DNA of 12,782 bases, taken from positions 1-12,782 of the forward strand of contig CALXAS010000025.1 in NCBI GenBank assembly GCA_944386315.1, written 5' to 3'. Position 1 is the stretch's first letter. Each line of letters starts with the position of its first letter. Shown piece after piece: positions 1 to 7,079 of the stretch. Under the pieces are notes generated by a model. The model was not told the DNA's origin. It saw nothing but the letters and a program-made list of their open reading frames with translations, and searched no databases. The translations under genes were made by a program, and so were the position numbers. This stretch comes from an uncultured Clostridia bacterium. GTDB lineage: Bacteria > Bacillota > Clostridia > TANB77 > CAG-508.

Positions 1-2066
1 TAATCTCCTGTTGCAAGTCCTCCTGCTACTCCTATCATTGCTGCTGTTCCTGCTAATGTTCCTCTTAACGCTAATCTTGCTCCTGTTTTTGCACTTTTTG
101 CAATGAATTTTCCTGCTAATGTTCCTGCTCCTCTTAAATAATGTGGTTTGTCCGCTTTTTTTGTTTTATCTTTTGGTTCAACTTTTGGAATTGTAGTAGA
201 AGAAGTTGGTATACTTTCACCCTCTACTGATGGTTTTGGTGGTTTTGAGTTTAAAGCTCCCTTATATTTTTCATACTGTGCTTTTACTCTATCGTATTCT
301 TCGTCTCCTTCTGCAAATCCTTGTGATTCTAGCTCTTCTAATCTTTCTTTTTCTTGACTTCCATCATATTTTGCACTTTGTTGCTTTGGTGTTACTCCTC
401 CTTGTATCGCTACTGGTAATGTACCTCCTAATGCATCTGTTAAGAAATTCGTATCCATGGTTCTAACTGGTTCTTCAAAATATTCTTCTTCATCCTGTTC
501 GTTGCTTTTACTTGTTTTGCTTTGTATACTTTTTCTCTTTCCCATATTTCCTAGCCAATTAATTCCTTGGTAAATAAGAGCTCCACCTATTGCGGAATTC
601 ATTGCTCCCATAGTTTCATCATTATGGAATCCAAAGAACTTACGTAGTAGTTTCTCTGCTGGTAATAGGAAGCCTATTGCCACAATTGCATAAATTGGAT
701 TATCTGTTGCTAAACTCATTGAAGTAGTTATCAATATATAATACAATAATAAATGAAATGGCTGTAATAGAGCGTTATATACATATTCTTTCATCCACAT
801 TTCAAAAGCTTGTGCTTTTCCATCTTTTATTTTATCTATTGGATAAGTCATTGCTACTAACGGTGCTATCATTGTTAAAAATGCCATATAAATTACCCTT
901 TTTGTATAGATAATGGCAAACACAAACGTATATACTACTAAGACAATGTAAATCACTGTGAACGACATTTGTTCTGCTGTATCTCCCATTTGTAGCTTTA
1001 TTCTGGCTTGTCCCATTAATAAATCTCCTGTATATTCCACTCCACTTTCTTCATGAATTTCTTCATCAAAAATTACTTCTTCTTCTCCTTCTTGCACGTA
1101 TGGAGATACATCAGATAAAGCATCTGTGATAGATTCTATCACCGTAATGGTAAAAGTCATAAAGTAATGCATAAAGAATAATAGACACATCGCGATAAAC
1201 CAGTCTTTAAATAATTCCTTATATTTTGATTTGTCTGCTGCTGCACTAGAAATCAGAATTTTAATTCCAATATATACCAAAACACATAGTAAGCCTAATG
1301 TTGCAATAATCCTTAATGCACTGTACCAATAAGCAATAATATCTCTTAGCCCTTCTGCAGTAGAATGTCTAGTAGCTGTGTCTGGCTCTGCATTGGCATC
1401 TTGTGTTTTCACCCAGTTATAAAAAGCTTTTATATCTGTTAAATCTGTATTTCCCCTCTGAATAGAACGTATCTGCGTTTTTGCATTTGCTTTTAATTTA
1501 GTGGCTTCTTCTGCATCATCTCCATTTGTTGTTGGAACGCTATTAATTAAATTATATATTTCTCCTATTCTTTGCTTTGCAGCATTTACTCTACTAGCAT
1601 CTCCGCTTTCAAAATCTGAAATGAAGGATTCCATAGAGCTAAGTATTAGTGCATAATCATCTGCAGTCACAATATTATTTACCTCATCCATTGGGTCAAA
1701 GAAGTTAATATCAAATGCTGGTACCTGATTTGAGAAAATAGCCCCTGGAGAAATTTTAAAATTTGGTGTATATTTATAGTCTACACTTACTCTATCCCAA
1801 AATAAAATATTTGTCTCGTCATATCCTTTATACTCCTTAATAACAACTGTTTTATCCCCCATAAAAGCCCATTGCATTAAACTCATAATAGAGTCTCCTA
1901 GTCCTACCACTAATTGTTGTATAGGTTCAAATAAAATTCCTCCCACTTTTTCTAGCGTATCAGTTGCGTTTACTATATTAGGGAATATAGTCTGCATAAA
2001 GGTAACTGTAACTAATATGGCTATGAATATCTTTTGTTTCAACTTATTTTTGAATTTATTTTTCAT
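1..2066 (-). CDS. VirB6/TrbL-like polytopic T4SS channel protein (partial, continues beyond left edge)
   Basis: This open frame has no stop before the left edge; 688 residues are visible and the C-terminus is missing. The start is ATG at 2066, preceded by GGAG (2081-2078), 15 bp after the virB4 stop. An N-terminal signal-like helix (about residues 13-29) ends in VNA near residue 34. A long hydrophilic, probably extracellular, region follows (35-245). Hydrophobic helices then lie at about 250-272, 289-309, 368-390, 391-406, 431-450 and 455-470, and behind them is the motif RKFFGFHNDETMG (about 475-487). Residues 510-640 are charged and low-complexity, followed by an Ala/Gly-rich weakly hydrophobic segment (645-688). 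Family knowledge: Gram-positive VirB6-like proteins share this layout, with a KFFGF-type motif after the helix bundle and an Ala/Gly-rich tail. VirB6 proteins form the inner-membrane channel core of T4SSs. Position directly after virB4 supports the call. A TrbL-type label is equally suitable. The overall class is fairly secure, the exact subfamily is not. Confidence 0.78.
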   Translation of the reverse strand, partial: MKNKFKNKLKQKIFIAILVTVTFMQTIFPNIVNATDTLEKVGGILFEPIQQLVVGLGDSIMSLMQWAFMGDKTVVIKEYKGYDETNILFWDRVSVDYKYTPNFKISPGAIFSNQVPAFDINFFDPMDEVNNIVTADDYALILSSMESFISDFESGDASRVNAAKQRIGEIYNLINSVPTTNGDDAEEATKLKANAKTQIRSIQRGNTDLTDIKAFYNWVKTQDANAEPDTATRHSTAEGLRDIIAYWYSALRIIATLGLLCVLVYIGIKILISSAAADKSKYKELFKDWFIAMCLLFFMHYFMTFTITVIESITDALSDVSPYVQEGEEEVIFDEEIHEESGVEYTGDLLMGQARIKLQMGDTAEQMSFTVIYIVLVVYTFVFAIIYTKRVIYMAFLTMIAPLVAMTYPIDKIKDGKAQAFEMWMKEYVYNALLQPFHLLLYYILITTSMSLATDNPIYAIVAIGFLLPAEKLLRKFFGFHNDETMGAMNSAIGGALIYQGINWLGNMGKRKSIQSKTSKSNEQDEEEYFEEPVRTMDTNFLTDALGGTLPVAIQGGVTPKQQSAKYDGSQEKERLEELESQGFAEGDEEYDRVKAQYEKYKGALNSKPPKPSVEGESIPTSSTTIPKVEPKDKTKKADKPHYLRGAGTLAGKFIAKSAKTGARLALRGTLAGTAAMIGVAGGLATGD

Positions 2067-2081
2067 ATACCTATATTCTCC

Positions 2082-4049
2082 TTACGCTTCTCTTTTTTTA
2101 CGCATCTCCACTAATTTGTTAATATTCGTTTCTACAAATTCAAATTCTTTTTGTGTTGGCATAATTTTTATAATAGCTGTGTCTTGCCCTACTTTTAGCA
2201 ATCCTTCCCCTTTCAAACAAGTTACTAAAAAACCAGCTTCTCCTTCACTTAATTTAAACACTTCTTTTAAATATTGAATTTCCGATTTATCTTGTGCTAA
2301 AAACAACTTTGTATCTGATGAAGTTAATACAGCTTGTGCTTCTGGTTTTTCATAAAAATCTTGAAATCTTTGTGAAATAATTGCCAAAGATACGTTTCTT
2401 TTTCTAGCACGACGTGCCATTTTATTTAAGAAATCTACTGCTTCTGGGTAAGGAAGCAACATCCACGCCTCATCTACTAACACTCTTTTTTTAGAAGCTT
2501 TCGTTCTATCTTCACTATTCTTTTTAACATATTTCTCCCAAATCCATGAAAGTAATATTTGCTGAGCAAGTGGTCTTGCAAATCTCTCCTCTAGTTGTGA
2601 AATGTCTAAATTAATAAAAGGTGCTCCTTCTAGTAATTCAAAAGTAGATTGTCCATCAAAGTATGCCATTTGGCCATCATATTCTCTTATGTATTGTTTC
2701 ATTACTTTTAACAAATAACTATAGTGAAATTTGTAATCTGAATTATCATTATCTGCTGCTTTCTTTTGCATTCTTTTATACCATGAACCGATAGTAGGCA
2801 TATTTTTCTTTGGTCTTTGTAATAAATTTCCATCCATATTTCTACTAGAAGAATCATACAAACTATTTGGATCATTTGTTATTCCTAAGGCAGAATATTC
2901 TTCTGCAACTGATTCTGCAATAATTTGCTTTGTAAGCTCATTTACCTCTGTACTTCTAGTACTTCCTCTTGCCATTGTTAATAGTGCTTGTGTTACGTCT
3001 TCTACTTTATTTTCTACATTTAATACTACTCTTTCTTTTCCTGTTATTTCATCTTTGATGGTTTCAGGTTCAATATCAAATAAATTTATAATTGTTTTTG
3101 AATTTGGGCTTAATACTACATTTATTCCTCCCAAACTTTCTGCTACAATACTGTATTCTCCTTCTGCATCTAATGCCAAACTTTCTATTCCCATCAAAAC
3201 ATAAGAACGTGAAATCAACGTTTTCATAGTAACTGATTTACCTGCACCAGATTTTGCAAAAATAACCATATTGTAATTTGTAAGTGATGAATGGAAATTA
3301 TCAAACAAAATAGGCACTCCTGTTTGTTTGTTAAATCCCAATGGAATTCCTGTTGGATGCCCTACTTCTGAAGTAGTAAAAGGAAAAACCGTTGCCATAG
3401 ATTTTCTATCAAAAGTATGTACTTTTTTTACTTTATCTGATAAAAGTGGTAAATTACTTTTAAACGCTTCTTCTTGCATTCCCCAAGCACTCTTTATACC
3501 TACTAGTGATTTAGACATTTCTGTTGATAACAATTTTGTAAGTTTATCTAAATCTTCTAAACTATATGCAAATAAAGTAGAAACAACTGAAGCTTCAAAT
3601 AATTTATTAAAACCTGCTGCAATTTCATCTCTTAGTTGCTCTGCTTCTACTCTTTTCTGTGTGATGGTGCTTTCTCTGTTAATATTACCTCTATCTGCTG
3701 CTATAATTCTCTCTGATTCCAATTCATTAATAACTCTATTCAAATCATTTTGAGATTTAGCTTCTGGTACAGGATTAATGTAAATAGAAGTATTAATATC
3801 ACCAAACATATACATATCTCTAAATAATTCTGGGAAAGTACACATTCTAGGAAGTGAAGAAATAAAGAAACTTCTTGCATATTTTTTTACATTAGATATG
3901 ATTTCTAAATGATCAATATGGCTTGCATCTATTCCAGCAGGCGCAATTAATTCCTTAATTGTTTTTTTTCTAAAAACTGTATATTCTCTTTCTCTATTAT
4001 ACTGCTCTTGATTTCTTTCTTCCTCTTGTTGTTTTCTCTTTTTGAACAT
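2082..4049 (-). CDS. virB4: VirB4-family T4SS assembly ATPase
   Basis: This is a 655-residue ATPase expected to power pilus assembly and substrate transport at the cytoplasmic face of a T4SS. The N-terminal half (about 20-215) is the VirB4 N-domain, with the family-like stretch ARSFFISSLPR (58-68). The RecA-like domain has a Walker A, AKSGAGKS (265-272), in which the usual first Gly is Ala. It also shows LDAEGEY (293-299), Walker B RVLVDEAW with D526 and E527, an ARRARKRN block (545-552) and an ISQ sensor-like motif (558-560). I place the start at 4049 because AAGGAGG sits 8 nt upstream; the frame is open to an ATG at 4097, which has no such site. The chosen start overlaps the preceding gene by 53 bp in another frame, so coupled translation is likely. 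Length is somewhat shorter than the common 750-850 residues. Identification as VirB4 rather than VirD4/TcpA rests on the N-domain and the gene order. Confidence 0.93.
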   Translation of the reverse strand: MFKKRKQQEEERNQEQYNREREYTVFRKKTIKELIAPAGIDASHIDHLEIISNVKKYARSFFISSLPRMCTFPELFRDMYMFGDINTSIYINPVPEAKSQNDLNRVINELESERIIAADRGNINRESTITQKRVEAEQLRDEIAAGFNKLFEASVVSTLFAYSLEDLDKLTKLLSTEMSKSLVGIKSAWGMQEEAFKSNLPLLSDKVKKVHTFDRKSMATVFPFTTSEVGHPTGIPLGFNKQTGVPILFDNFHSSLTNYNMVIFAKSGAGKSVTMKTLISRSYVLMGIESLALDAEGEYSIVAESLGGINVVLSPNSKTIINLFDIEPETIKDEITGKERVVLNVENKVEDVTQALLTMARGSTRSTEVNELTKQIIAESVAEEYSALGITNDPNSLYDSSSRNMDGNLLQRPKKNMPTIGSWYKRMQKKAADNDNSDYKFHYSYLLKVMKQYIREYDGQMAYFDGQSTFELLEGAPFINLDISQLEERFARPLAQQILLSWIWEKYVKKNSEDRTKASKKRVLVDEAWMLLPYPEAVDFLNKMARRARKRNVSLAIISQRFQDFYEKPEAQAVLTSSDTKLFLAQDKSEIQYLKEVFKLSEGEAGFLVTCLKGEGLLKVGQDTAIIKIMPTQKEFEFVETNINKLVEMRKKREA

Positions 4050-5244
4050 CTTGATTTCCTCCTTCCTCTTGTGCCTTTCTTTGTCTTGTTTGTTCATCTA
4101 TTTTTTCTTTTGCCGTAACTGCTATATCTTTTCCTACATAATTTTCATTTTGATCTAATATTAATTTAGCTACTTCATCCACTATATCTTCTAAAGATTG
4201 CTGTTTTGTTTCATATCTTTTTTGCTTTTCTGATTTTGCTTCATAAATTTTAGATTGTGCTAGTTTAAGTGCCTCTTCCTCTATTTGTTTATTCAACATT
4301 GCCATTCTTTTGTCAAATACATCTGGTGCAGTTGAATATAGTTCGTCATAACCCATTTTTAGAATTTTATCTAAGCCAAATACTTCCGCCTCATCTCTAT
4401 TGTATGCCATATATAATAAATCTACTAGCTCATTAGAATCCATTATTTTTCCATTTACTCCACATGCAGCAAGCGTTCGGATGATAGACTGTGCTCTTGT
4501 ATATAGTTCTGAAAATGCTATGTTTTCTATTTCCTCTATAGAAAAAGAATTTGGTCCTAATTCATCTGGATAATAAGGAATAATAACAAAATATTGTTTA
4601 TTTAACACATTTTTATTCAAACTCATTTGTTCTGTATTGAATACAATATCTTTTCCGTATTCATATAAATTTGTTTGCTTGGTCAAATCAAAATAAGCTC
4701 TTTGCAATTGCTCTTCTGTATAGTTTCCTGACTTAACCATTTGCTCATAATTCATTTTCATTCTATTTAGTTTTTCTTCTGTTGCTTTTACTCTTTTTTT
4801 GTAATTTTCTATACTATTTTCTAAGTTTACTGTTCTCGTTTGCGTATATATTTGAATAGGATGTCTAATTGTATTTAAAAATTGTATAAAACCTTGCTCT
4901 ACTCCTAATTTCTCATTTTCAGACATCAAATCATAATTAACACCTTGGCAACTTACAACCATTAAATATTTGAAACCAGATTTTTGTACAATCATATTAT
5001 CTATTACTTTTTCAAATTCCATAAAGTCAAAAATGGATTGCTTTGTATATTCTTTATAAGTCGCTGTTTTTGCTTTCGCATTTTCCGGTTCGTTTTTTGT
5101 TCCATTTACATTTTCCTCCATTTTTTGTTTTAATTTTATGTTCCTATACCTTAAAAAAAGATAAATGCCTGCTAATACCATTAATAGTACTATCATGAAT
5201 ATTAATAAAATCATTAATAATTGACTAATTTGGTTGTTGTCCAT
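3997..5244 (-). CDS. Membrane-anchored VirB4-N/TraC-like T4SS protein
   Basis: This 415-residue protein has one N-terminal transmembrane helix (about 9-32) followed by a cytosolic body. The body resembles the N-terminal, non-ATPase part of VirB4/TraC proteins: MEFEKVIDNMIVQKSG (75-90), a GVNYDL block with E109 just after (101-106), LNTIRHPIQIY (123-133), a coiled-coil-like charged stretch (145-190), and a second conserved patch around RTLAACGV and ELVDLLYMAYNRD (256-284). There is no Walker A or B. The tail (320-415) is long, charged and probably helical, ending in a basic RGRKKSR. In this family small TraC-like proteins are found between PrgI and VirB4 in Gram-positive and related T4SSs. The start at 5244 follows AAGGGGGAG and overlaps the end of prgI by 20 bp; the 3' end overlaps virB4 by 53 bp. 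Inference: it docks or recruits VirB4 to the membrane complex. Homology to VirB4-N is by motif reading only. Confidence 0.72.
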   Translation of the reverse strand: MDNNQISQLLMILLIFMIVLLMVLAGIYLFLRYRNIKLKQKMEENVNGTKNEPENAKAKTATYKEYTKQSIFDFMEFEKVIDNMIVQKSGFKYLMVVSCQGVNYDLMSENEKLGVEQGFIQFLNTIRHPIQIYTQTRTVNLENSIENYKKRVKATEEKLNRMKMNYEQMVKSGNYTEEQLQRAYFDLTKQTNLYEYGKDIVFNTEQMSLNKNVLNKQYFVIIPYYPDELGPNSFSIEEIENIAFSELYTRAQSIIRTLAACGVNGKIMDSNELVDLLYMAYNRDEAEVFGLDKILKMGYDELYSTAPDVFDKRMAMLNKQIEEEALKLAQSKIYEAKSEKQKRYETKQQSLEDIVDEVAKLILDQNENYVGKDIAVTAKEKIDEQTRQRKAQEEGGNQDVQKEKTTRGRKKSRAV

Positions 5245-5593
5245 TTTTCAACTCCCCCTTATCCTCTGTTTCATATACATAAATCTTATTCTTCTTTAAT
5301 TTGAACTTTAATGCTCTTACTATCACATCATCTATTTTTTCTCCACCTAGTTTTTGTGTAAATTTAAAGGCAGTAGAATCTGGTATTTTAAATGTTGCTA
5401 TTGCAAACCCTATTAATCCAAATAAAATCATTAATCCTATCCCAACATAAAGAAGCCCTATTGCATTAAATAATAAATAAAATAAAAATCCTATTCCTAC
5501 TCCTATTCCAGTATATATCAATGCTTTTGTAGAGAAAATCATTAATATTCTACCTTCACCTTTTACATTTCTAGGTATATAATGTGTTGCCAT
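5225..5593 (-). CDS. prgI: PrgI-family (VirB3-like) T4SS membrane protein
   Basis: This is a 122-residue protein with a short cytosolic N-terminus, YIPRNVKGEGRIL (5-17), and two adjacent transmembrane helices (about 24-42 and 45-66). It has a conserved C-terminal cytosolic part with FKIPDS (68-73), KLGGEKIDDVI (81-91) and IYVYE (104-108). These blocks and the immediate position upstream of the VirB4 genes are typical of PrgI proteins, the Gram-positive counterpart of VirB3, which associate with VirB4 at the membrane. The start at 5593 has an ideal AAGGAGG site 6 nt upstream. It is the first gene of the tightly packed prgI-traC-like-virB4-virB6 block and has its own apparent promoter at 5632-5660. 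Its end overlaps the next gene by 20 bp. Confidence 0.88.
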   Translation of the reverse strand: MATHYIPRNVKGEGRILMIFSTKALIYTGIGVGIGFLFYLLFNAIGLLYVGIGLMILFGLIGFAIATFKIPDSTAFKFTQKLGGEKIDDVIVRALKFKLKKNKIYVYETEDKGELKNGQQPN

Positions 5594-5631
5594 ACCGTTC
5601 CTCCTTCATTTATGTATAATATATCAAATCT

Positions 5632-5660
5632 ATTATACCAAAAAAATATTAAAAATGTAA
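5632..5660 (-). promoter_or_regulatory. Sigma-A-like promoter of the prgI-virB4-virB6 block
   Basis: On the minus strand a -35 TTACAT (5660-5655) and a perfect -10 TATAAT (5637-5632) are separated by exactly 17 bp. The predicted transcript start lies near 5625, about 30 nt before the prgI ATG, and includes its AAGGAGG. The -35 hexamer is the first six bases of the descending arm of the inverted repeat at 5640-5698, so promoter and repeat are physically merged. Confidence 0.65.
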
Positions 5661-5698
5661 CATTTTTCGCAAATTTATTACATTTTTAATATTTTTTT
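5640..5698. repeat. 21-bp perfect AT-rich inverted repeat over the prgI -35 region
   Basis: The arms 5640-5660 and 5678-5698 are exact reverse complements, with a 17-bp loop (5661-5677). On the minus strand the descending arm ends in seven Ts, so it could act as a weak terminator for transcripts coming from the pilin genes. The stem is almost purely A/T, and it contains the -35 element of the prgI promoter. An operator bound by a dimeric regulator is therefore an alternative reading. The sequence does not decide between them. Confidence 0.7.
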
Positions 5699-5727
5699 AA
5701 TATGCCTGTAATATACATGTAATACTC

Positions 5728-5763
5728 GAAAGAAGAAAGAGCATCTCTGCTCTTTCTTCTTTC
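5728..5763 (-). terminator. Perfect 16-bp hairpin right after the third pilin gene
   Basis: Arms 5728-5743 and 5748-5763 are perfectly complementary around a four-base loop, five bases beyond the pilin stop codon (5769-5771). In the minus direction the ascending arm follows an A-run and there is no separate U-run after the stem, so it may serve as a partial terminator or as a 3' stabiliser of the pilin mRNA. In the plus direction the stem is followed by seven Ts (5764-5770), the canonical terminator form, although no plus-strand gene is seen upstream. Confidence 0.6.
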
Positions 5764-5768
5764 TTTTT

Positions 5769-6122
5769 TTATGCATTAAAAAATCCAAAGATCATTGTCA
5801 TAATTTGTGTTGCAGCCATTACTATAATAATACCTATTACTAATGGTACTAAAGACTTTTTGTATTCTGATTTTTCCTCTGGACTACCTAGCATAAATTT
5901 AATACCTATGATAGCTAATAAAATAACACCAGCAATAACAGCAATATTTCTAATTAATCCCATAACTCGTCCAGCAATTCCTGTTAATTCAGAAGTAGCT
6001 GAATTGTTATAAGAAGGTGTTATTTCTCCAGGTTGTAACATTGAAGCAAACACATTGCTTGATATCATACATAACATAGCTACTATTATTACAATTGACA
6101 TTAGTTTCATTGTCTTTTTCAT
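5769..6122 (-). CDS. VirB2/TrbC-like pilin subunit 3
   Basis: This is a 117-residue precursor. A signal peptide (MKK start, hydrophobic core about 8-21) ends in VFA-S at residue 26, giving a mature protein of about 91 residues. Two transmembrane helices (about 55-77 and 91-114) are joined by a short charged loop, GSPEEKSEYKKS (79-90). The junction GIKFMLGS (73-80) is shared with the other two small genes upstream. This two-helix hairpin with a positively charged loop is the VirB2/TrbC pilin architecture, and the gene lies just upstream of prgI and virB4. The start at 6122 follows AGAGGAGG at 8 nt. I see no convincing promoter in the 64 bp after pilin 2, so it is probably transcribed with it. 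A hairpin follows at once. Confidence 0.8.
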   Translation of the reverse strand: MKKTMKLMSIVIIVAMLCMISSNVFASMLQPGEITPSYNNSATSELTGIAGRVMGLIRNIAVIAGVILLAIIGIKFMLGSPEEKSEYKKSLVPLVIGIIIVMAATQIMTMIFGFFNA

Positions 6123-6186
6123 ATTTTTCCTCCTCTTATTTTTTATTTATATTAAACCTCATGATTATTATGAGAATATTAATAAC

Positions 6187-6561
6187 TTAATTTTCTAATA
6201 TTTGTAATACAATTTTCCAAATAGTTAAGGAACCAAATACTACCACACATCCAATAATAAATGGTATTAAAGCTTCTTTTATTTTTGCTTGCTCCTCTAC
6301 ACCTGATGTCATAAATTTTATTCCTAAAAAAGCAGATATTAAAACTGCTACTACAACACCTATAATAAAAAGAGTGTTATAAATCAAATCTGATACATCT
6401 TTTACTTGGTTTATATCTATAGTTTCATCTGAATGCCCTGAGGATATAAAATCATCCGCATTATGTATAATATCATCCATGGTATCTGATGCATAACATG
6501 TTGTTGTAGATAAAATCATTAGTATTACAATTATTATCAAGATATTTTTTATCTTTTTCAT
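6187..6561 (-). CDS. VirB2/TrbC-like pilin subunit 2 (divergent)
   Basis: This is a 124-residue precursor with a signal peptide (hydrophobic core about 7-19, likely cut after TCYA at residue 24). An acidic segment (25-55, rich in Asp and Glu) follows, then two transmembrane helices (about 62-84 and 98-119). The loop between them has GIKFMTSGVEEQAKIKEAL (80-98). The architecture matches the flanking genes, but the soluble N-terminal segment and the loop differ most: FMTSG replaces the MLGS of the other two. The cysteine at 22 is not in a lipobox context. The start at 6561 follows GGGAGG. It has its own promoter (6579-6607). It is probably a minor or specialised pilin, or a pilin-like scaffold protein. 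That distinction is inference. Confidence 0.77.
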   Translation of the reverse strand: MKKIKNILIIIVILMILSTTTCYASDTMDDIIHNADDFISSGHSDETIDINQVKDVSDLIYNTLFIIGVVVAVLISAFLGIKFMTSGVEEQAKIKEALIPFIIGCVVVFGSLTIWKIVLQILEN

Positions 6562-6578
6562 ATAGCATCCTCCCTTTT

Positions 6579-6607
6579 ATTATACTGTATTTTTTTCTAT
6601 TTTACAA
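6579..6607 (-). promoter_or_regulatory. Promoter of pilin 2
   Basis: On the minus strand TTGTAA (6607-6602) and TATAAT (6584-6579) are spaced by exactly 17 bp, in the 72-bp gap between pilin 1 and pilin 2. The predicted start falls at or just before the GGGAGG ribosome binding site, so the leader would be very short, which lowers certainty. Confidence 0.55.
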
Positions 6608-6633
6608 TACTTTTTTCGCTATTTTTTGTGTTT

Positions 6634-6978
6634 TTATGCAAAAACTTCATATATTACGCTTACTAAAACAGTTCCTGCCACTAACATTAAAATACCGATA
6701 GCAAAAGGAATTAGTGTCTGTTTATATTGTGCTTTTTGCTCTACACTACCAAGCATATACTTTATTCCTATTATTGCAATACCAACTACACCTACAATTA
6801 CACCTACATTTCTAAGAATTCCTAGAAACGAACCTGCCCAATCTACTACTTCACCATATCCTTGTTGTGGTGCGGGCTGATAATTTTGATAATCAAAGTC
6901 TGTGCCTAAAACATTGGAATTCATTATAACTGTTATTAACATTATTATAAGAATAACTCCCACCCTTTTTAACTTCAT
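6634..6978 (-). CDS. VirB2/TrbC-like pilin subunit 1
   Basis: This is a 114-residue precursor with a signal peptide (MKLKR start, hydrophobic core about 6-19, likely cut after VLG at residue 25). A short Gln/Pro/Tyr-rich segment (28-42) follows. Two transmembrane helices (about 53-75 and 88-110) are joined by the loop GSVEQKAQYKQTL (77-89). The block GIKYMLGS (71-78) aligns with GIKFMLGS of pilin 3. It is the first gene of the T4SS module, preceded by a strong promoter (7018-7046), and its start at 6978 follows GGAGG by 7 nt. Family knowledge: VirB2 pilins are processed and polymerise into the conjugative pilus. I infer that role here from architecture and gene order. Confidence 0.8.
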   Translation of the reverse strand: MKLKRVGVILIIMLITVIMNSNVLGTDFDYQNYQPAPQQGYGEVVDWAGSFLGILRNVGVIVGVVGIAIIGIKYMLGSVEQKAQYKQTLIPFAIGILMLVAGTVLVSVIYEVFA

Positions 6979-7017
6979 TTTTCATCCTCCGTTCCTTCTC
7001 ATTTCCCTTCTTTTATT

Positions 7018-7046
7018 ATTATACCTCATTTTTTTGTATTTTTCAA
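7018..7046 (-). promoter_or_regulatory. Promoter of the pilin genes
   Basis: On the minus strand TTGAAA (7046-7041) and TATAAT (7023-7018) are separated by 17 bp. The expected start near 7011 gives a leader of about 33 nt ending in the GGAGG of pilin 1. This is the strongest promoter in the T4SS part and lies just after the terminator of the spo0E-like gene, so the module begins a new transcription unit here. Confidence 0.7.
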
Positions 7047-7079
7047 CTTTTTTGCCTATTTTAGCATATCTTAGCACTT

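Noticed and set aside
3328..3753. Plus-strand open frame of 141 codons
   Set aside because: It is antisense to the well-supported virB4 coding region, with no binding site and no recognisable domain. Other plus-strand frames at 148-466, 2017-2277, 6626-6880, 7233-7805 and 10181-10399 were dismissed for similar reasons.
4050..4097. Upstream ATG giving a 671-residue VirB4
   Set aside because: No ribosome binding site there, and the ATG at 4049 has AAGGAGG at ideal distance; the extension is a charged stretch fully inside the preceding gene.
6123..6186. Promoter or terminator between pilin 2 and pilin 3
   Set aside because: Only a five-base CTCAT/ATGAG stem without a T-run, and no -35/-10 pair with acceptable spacing.
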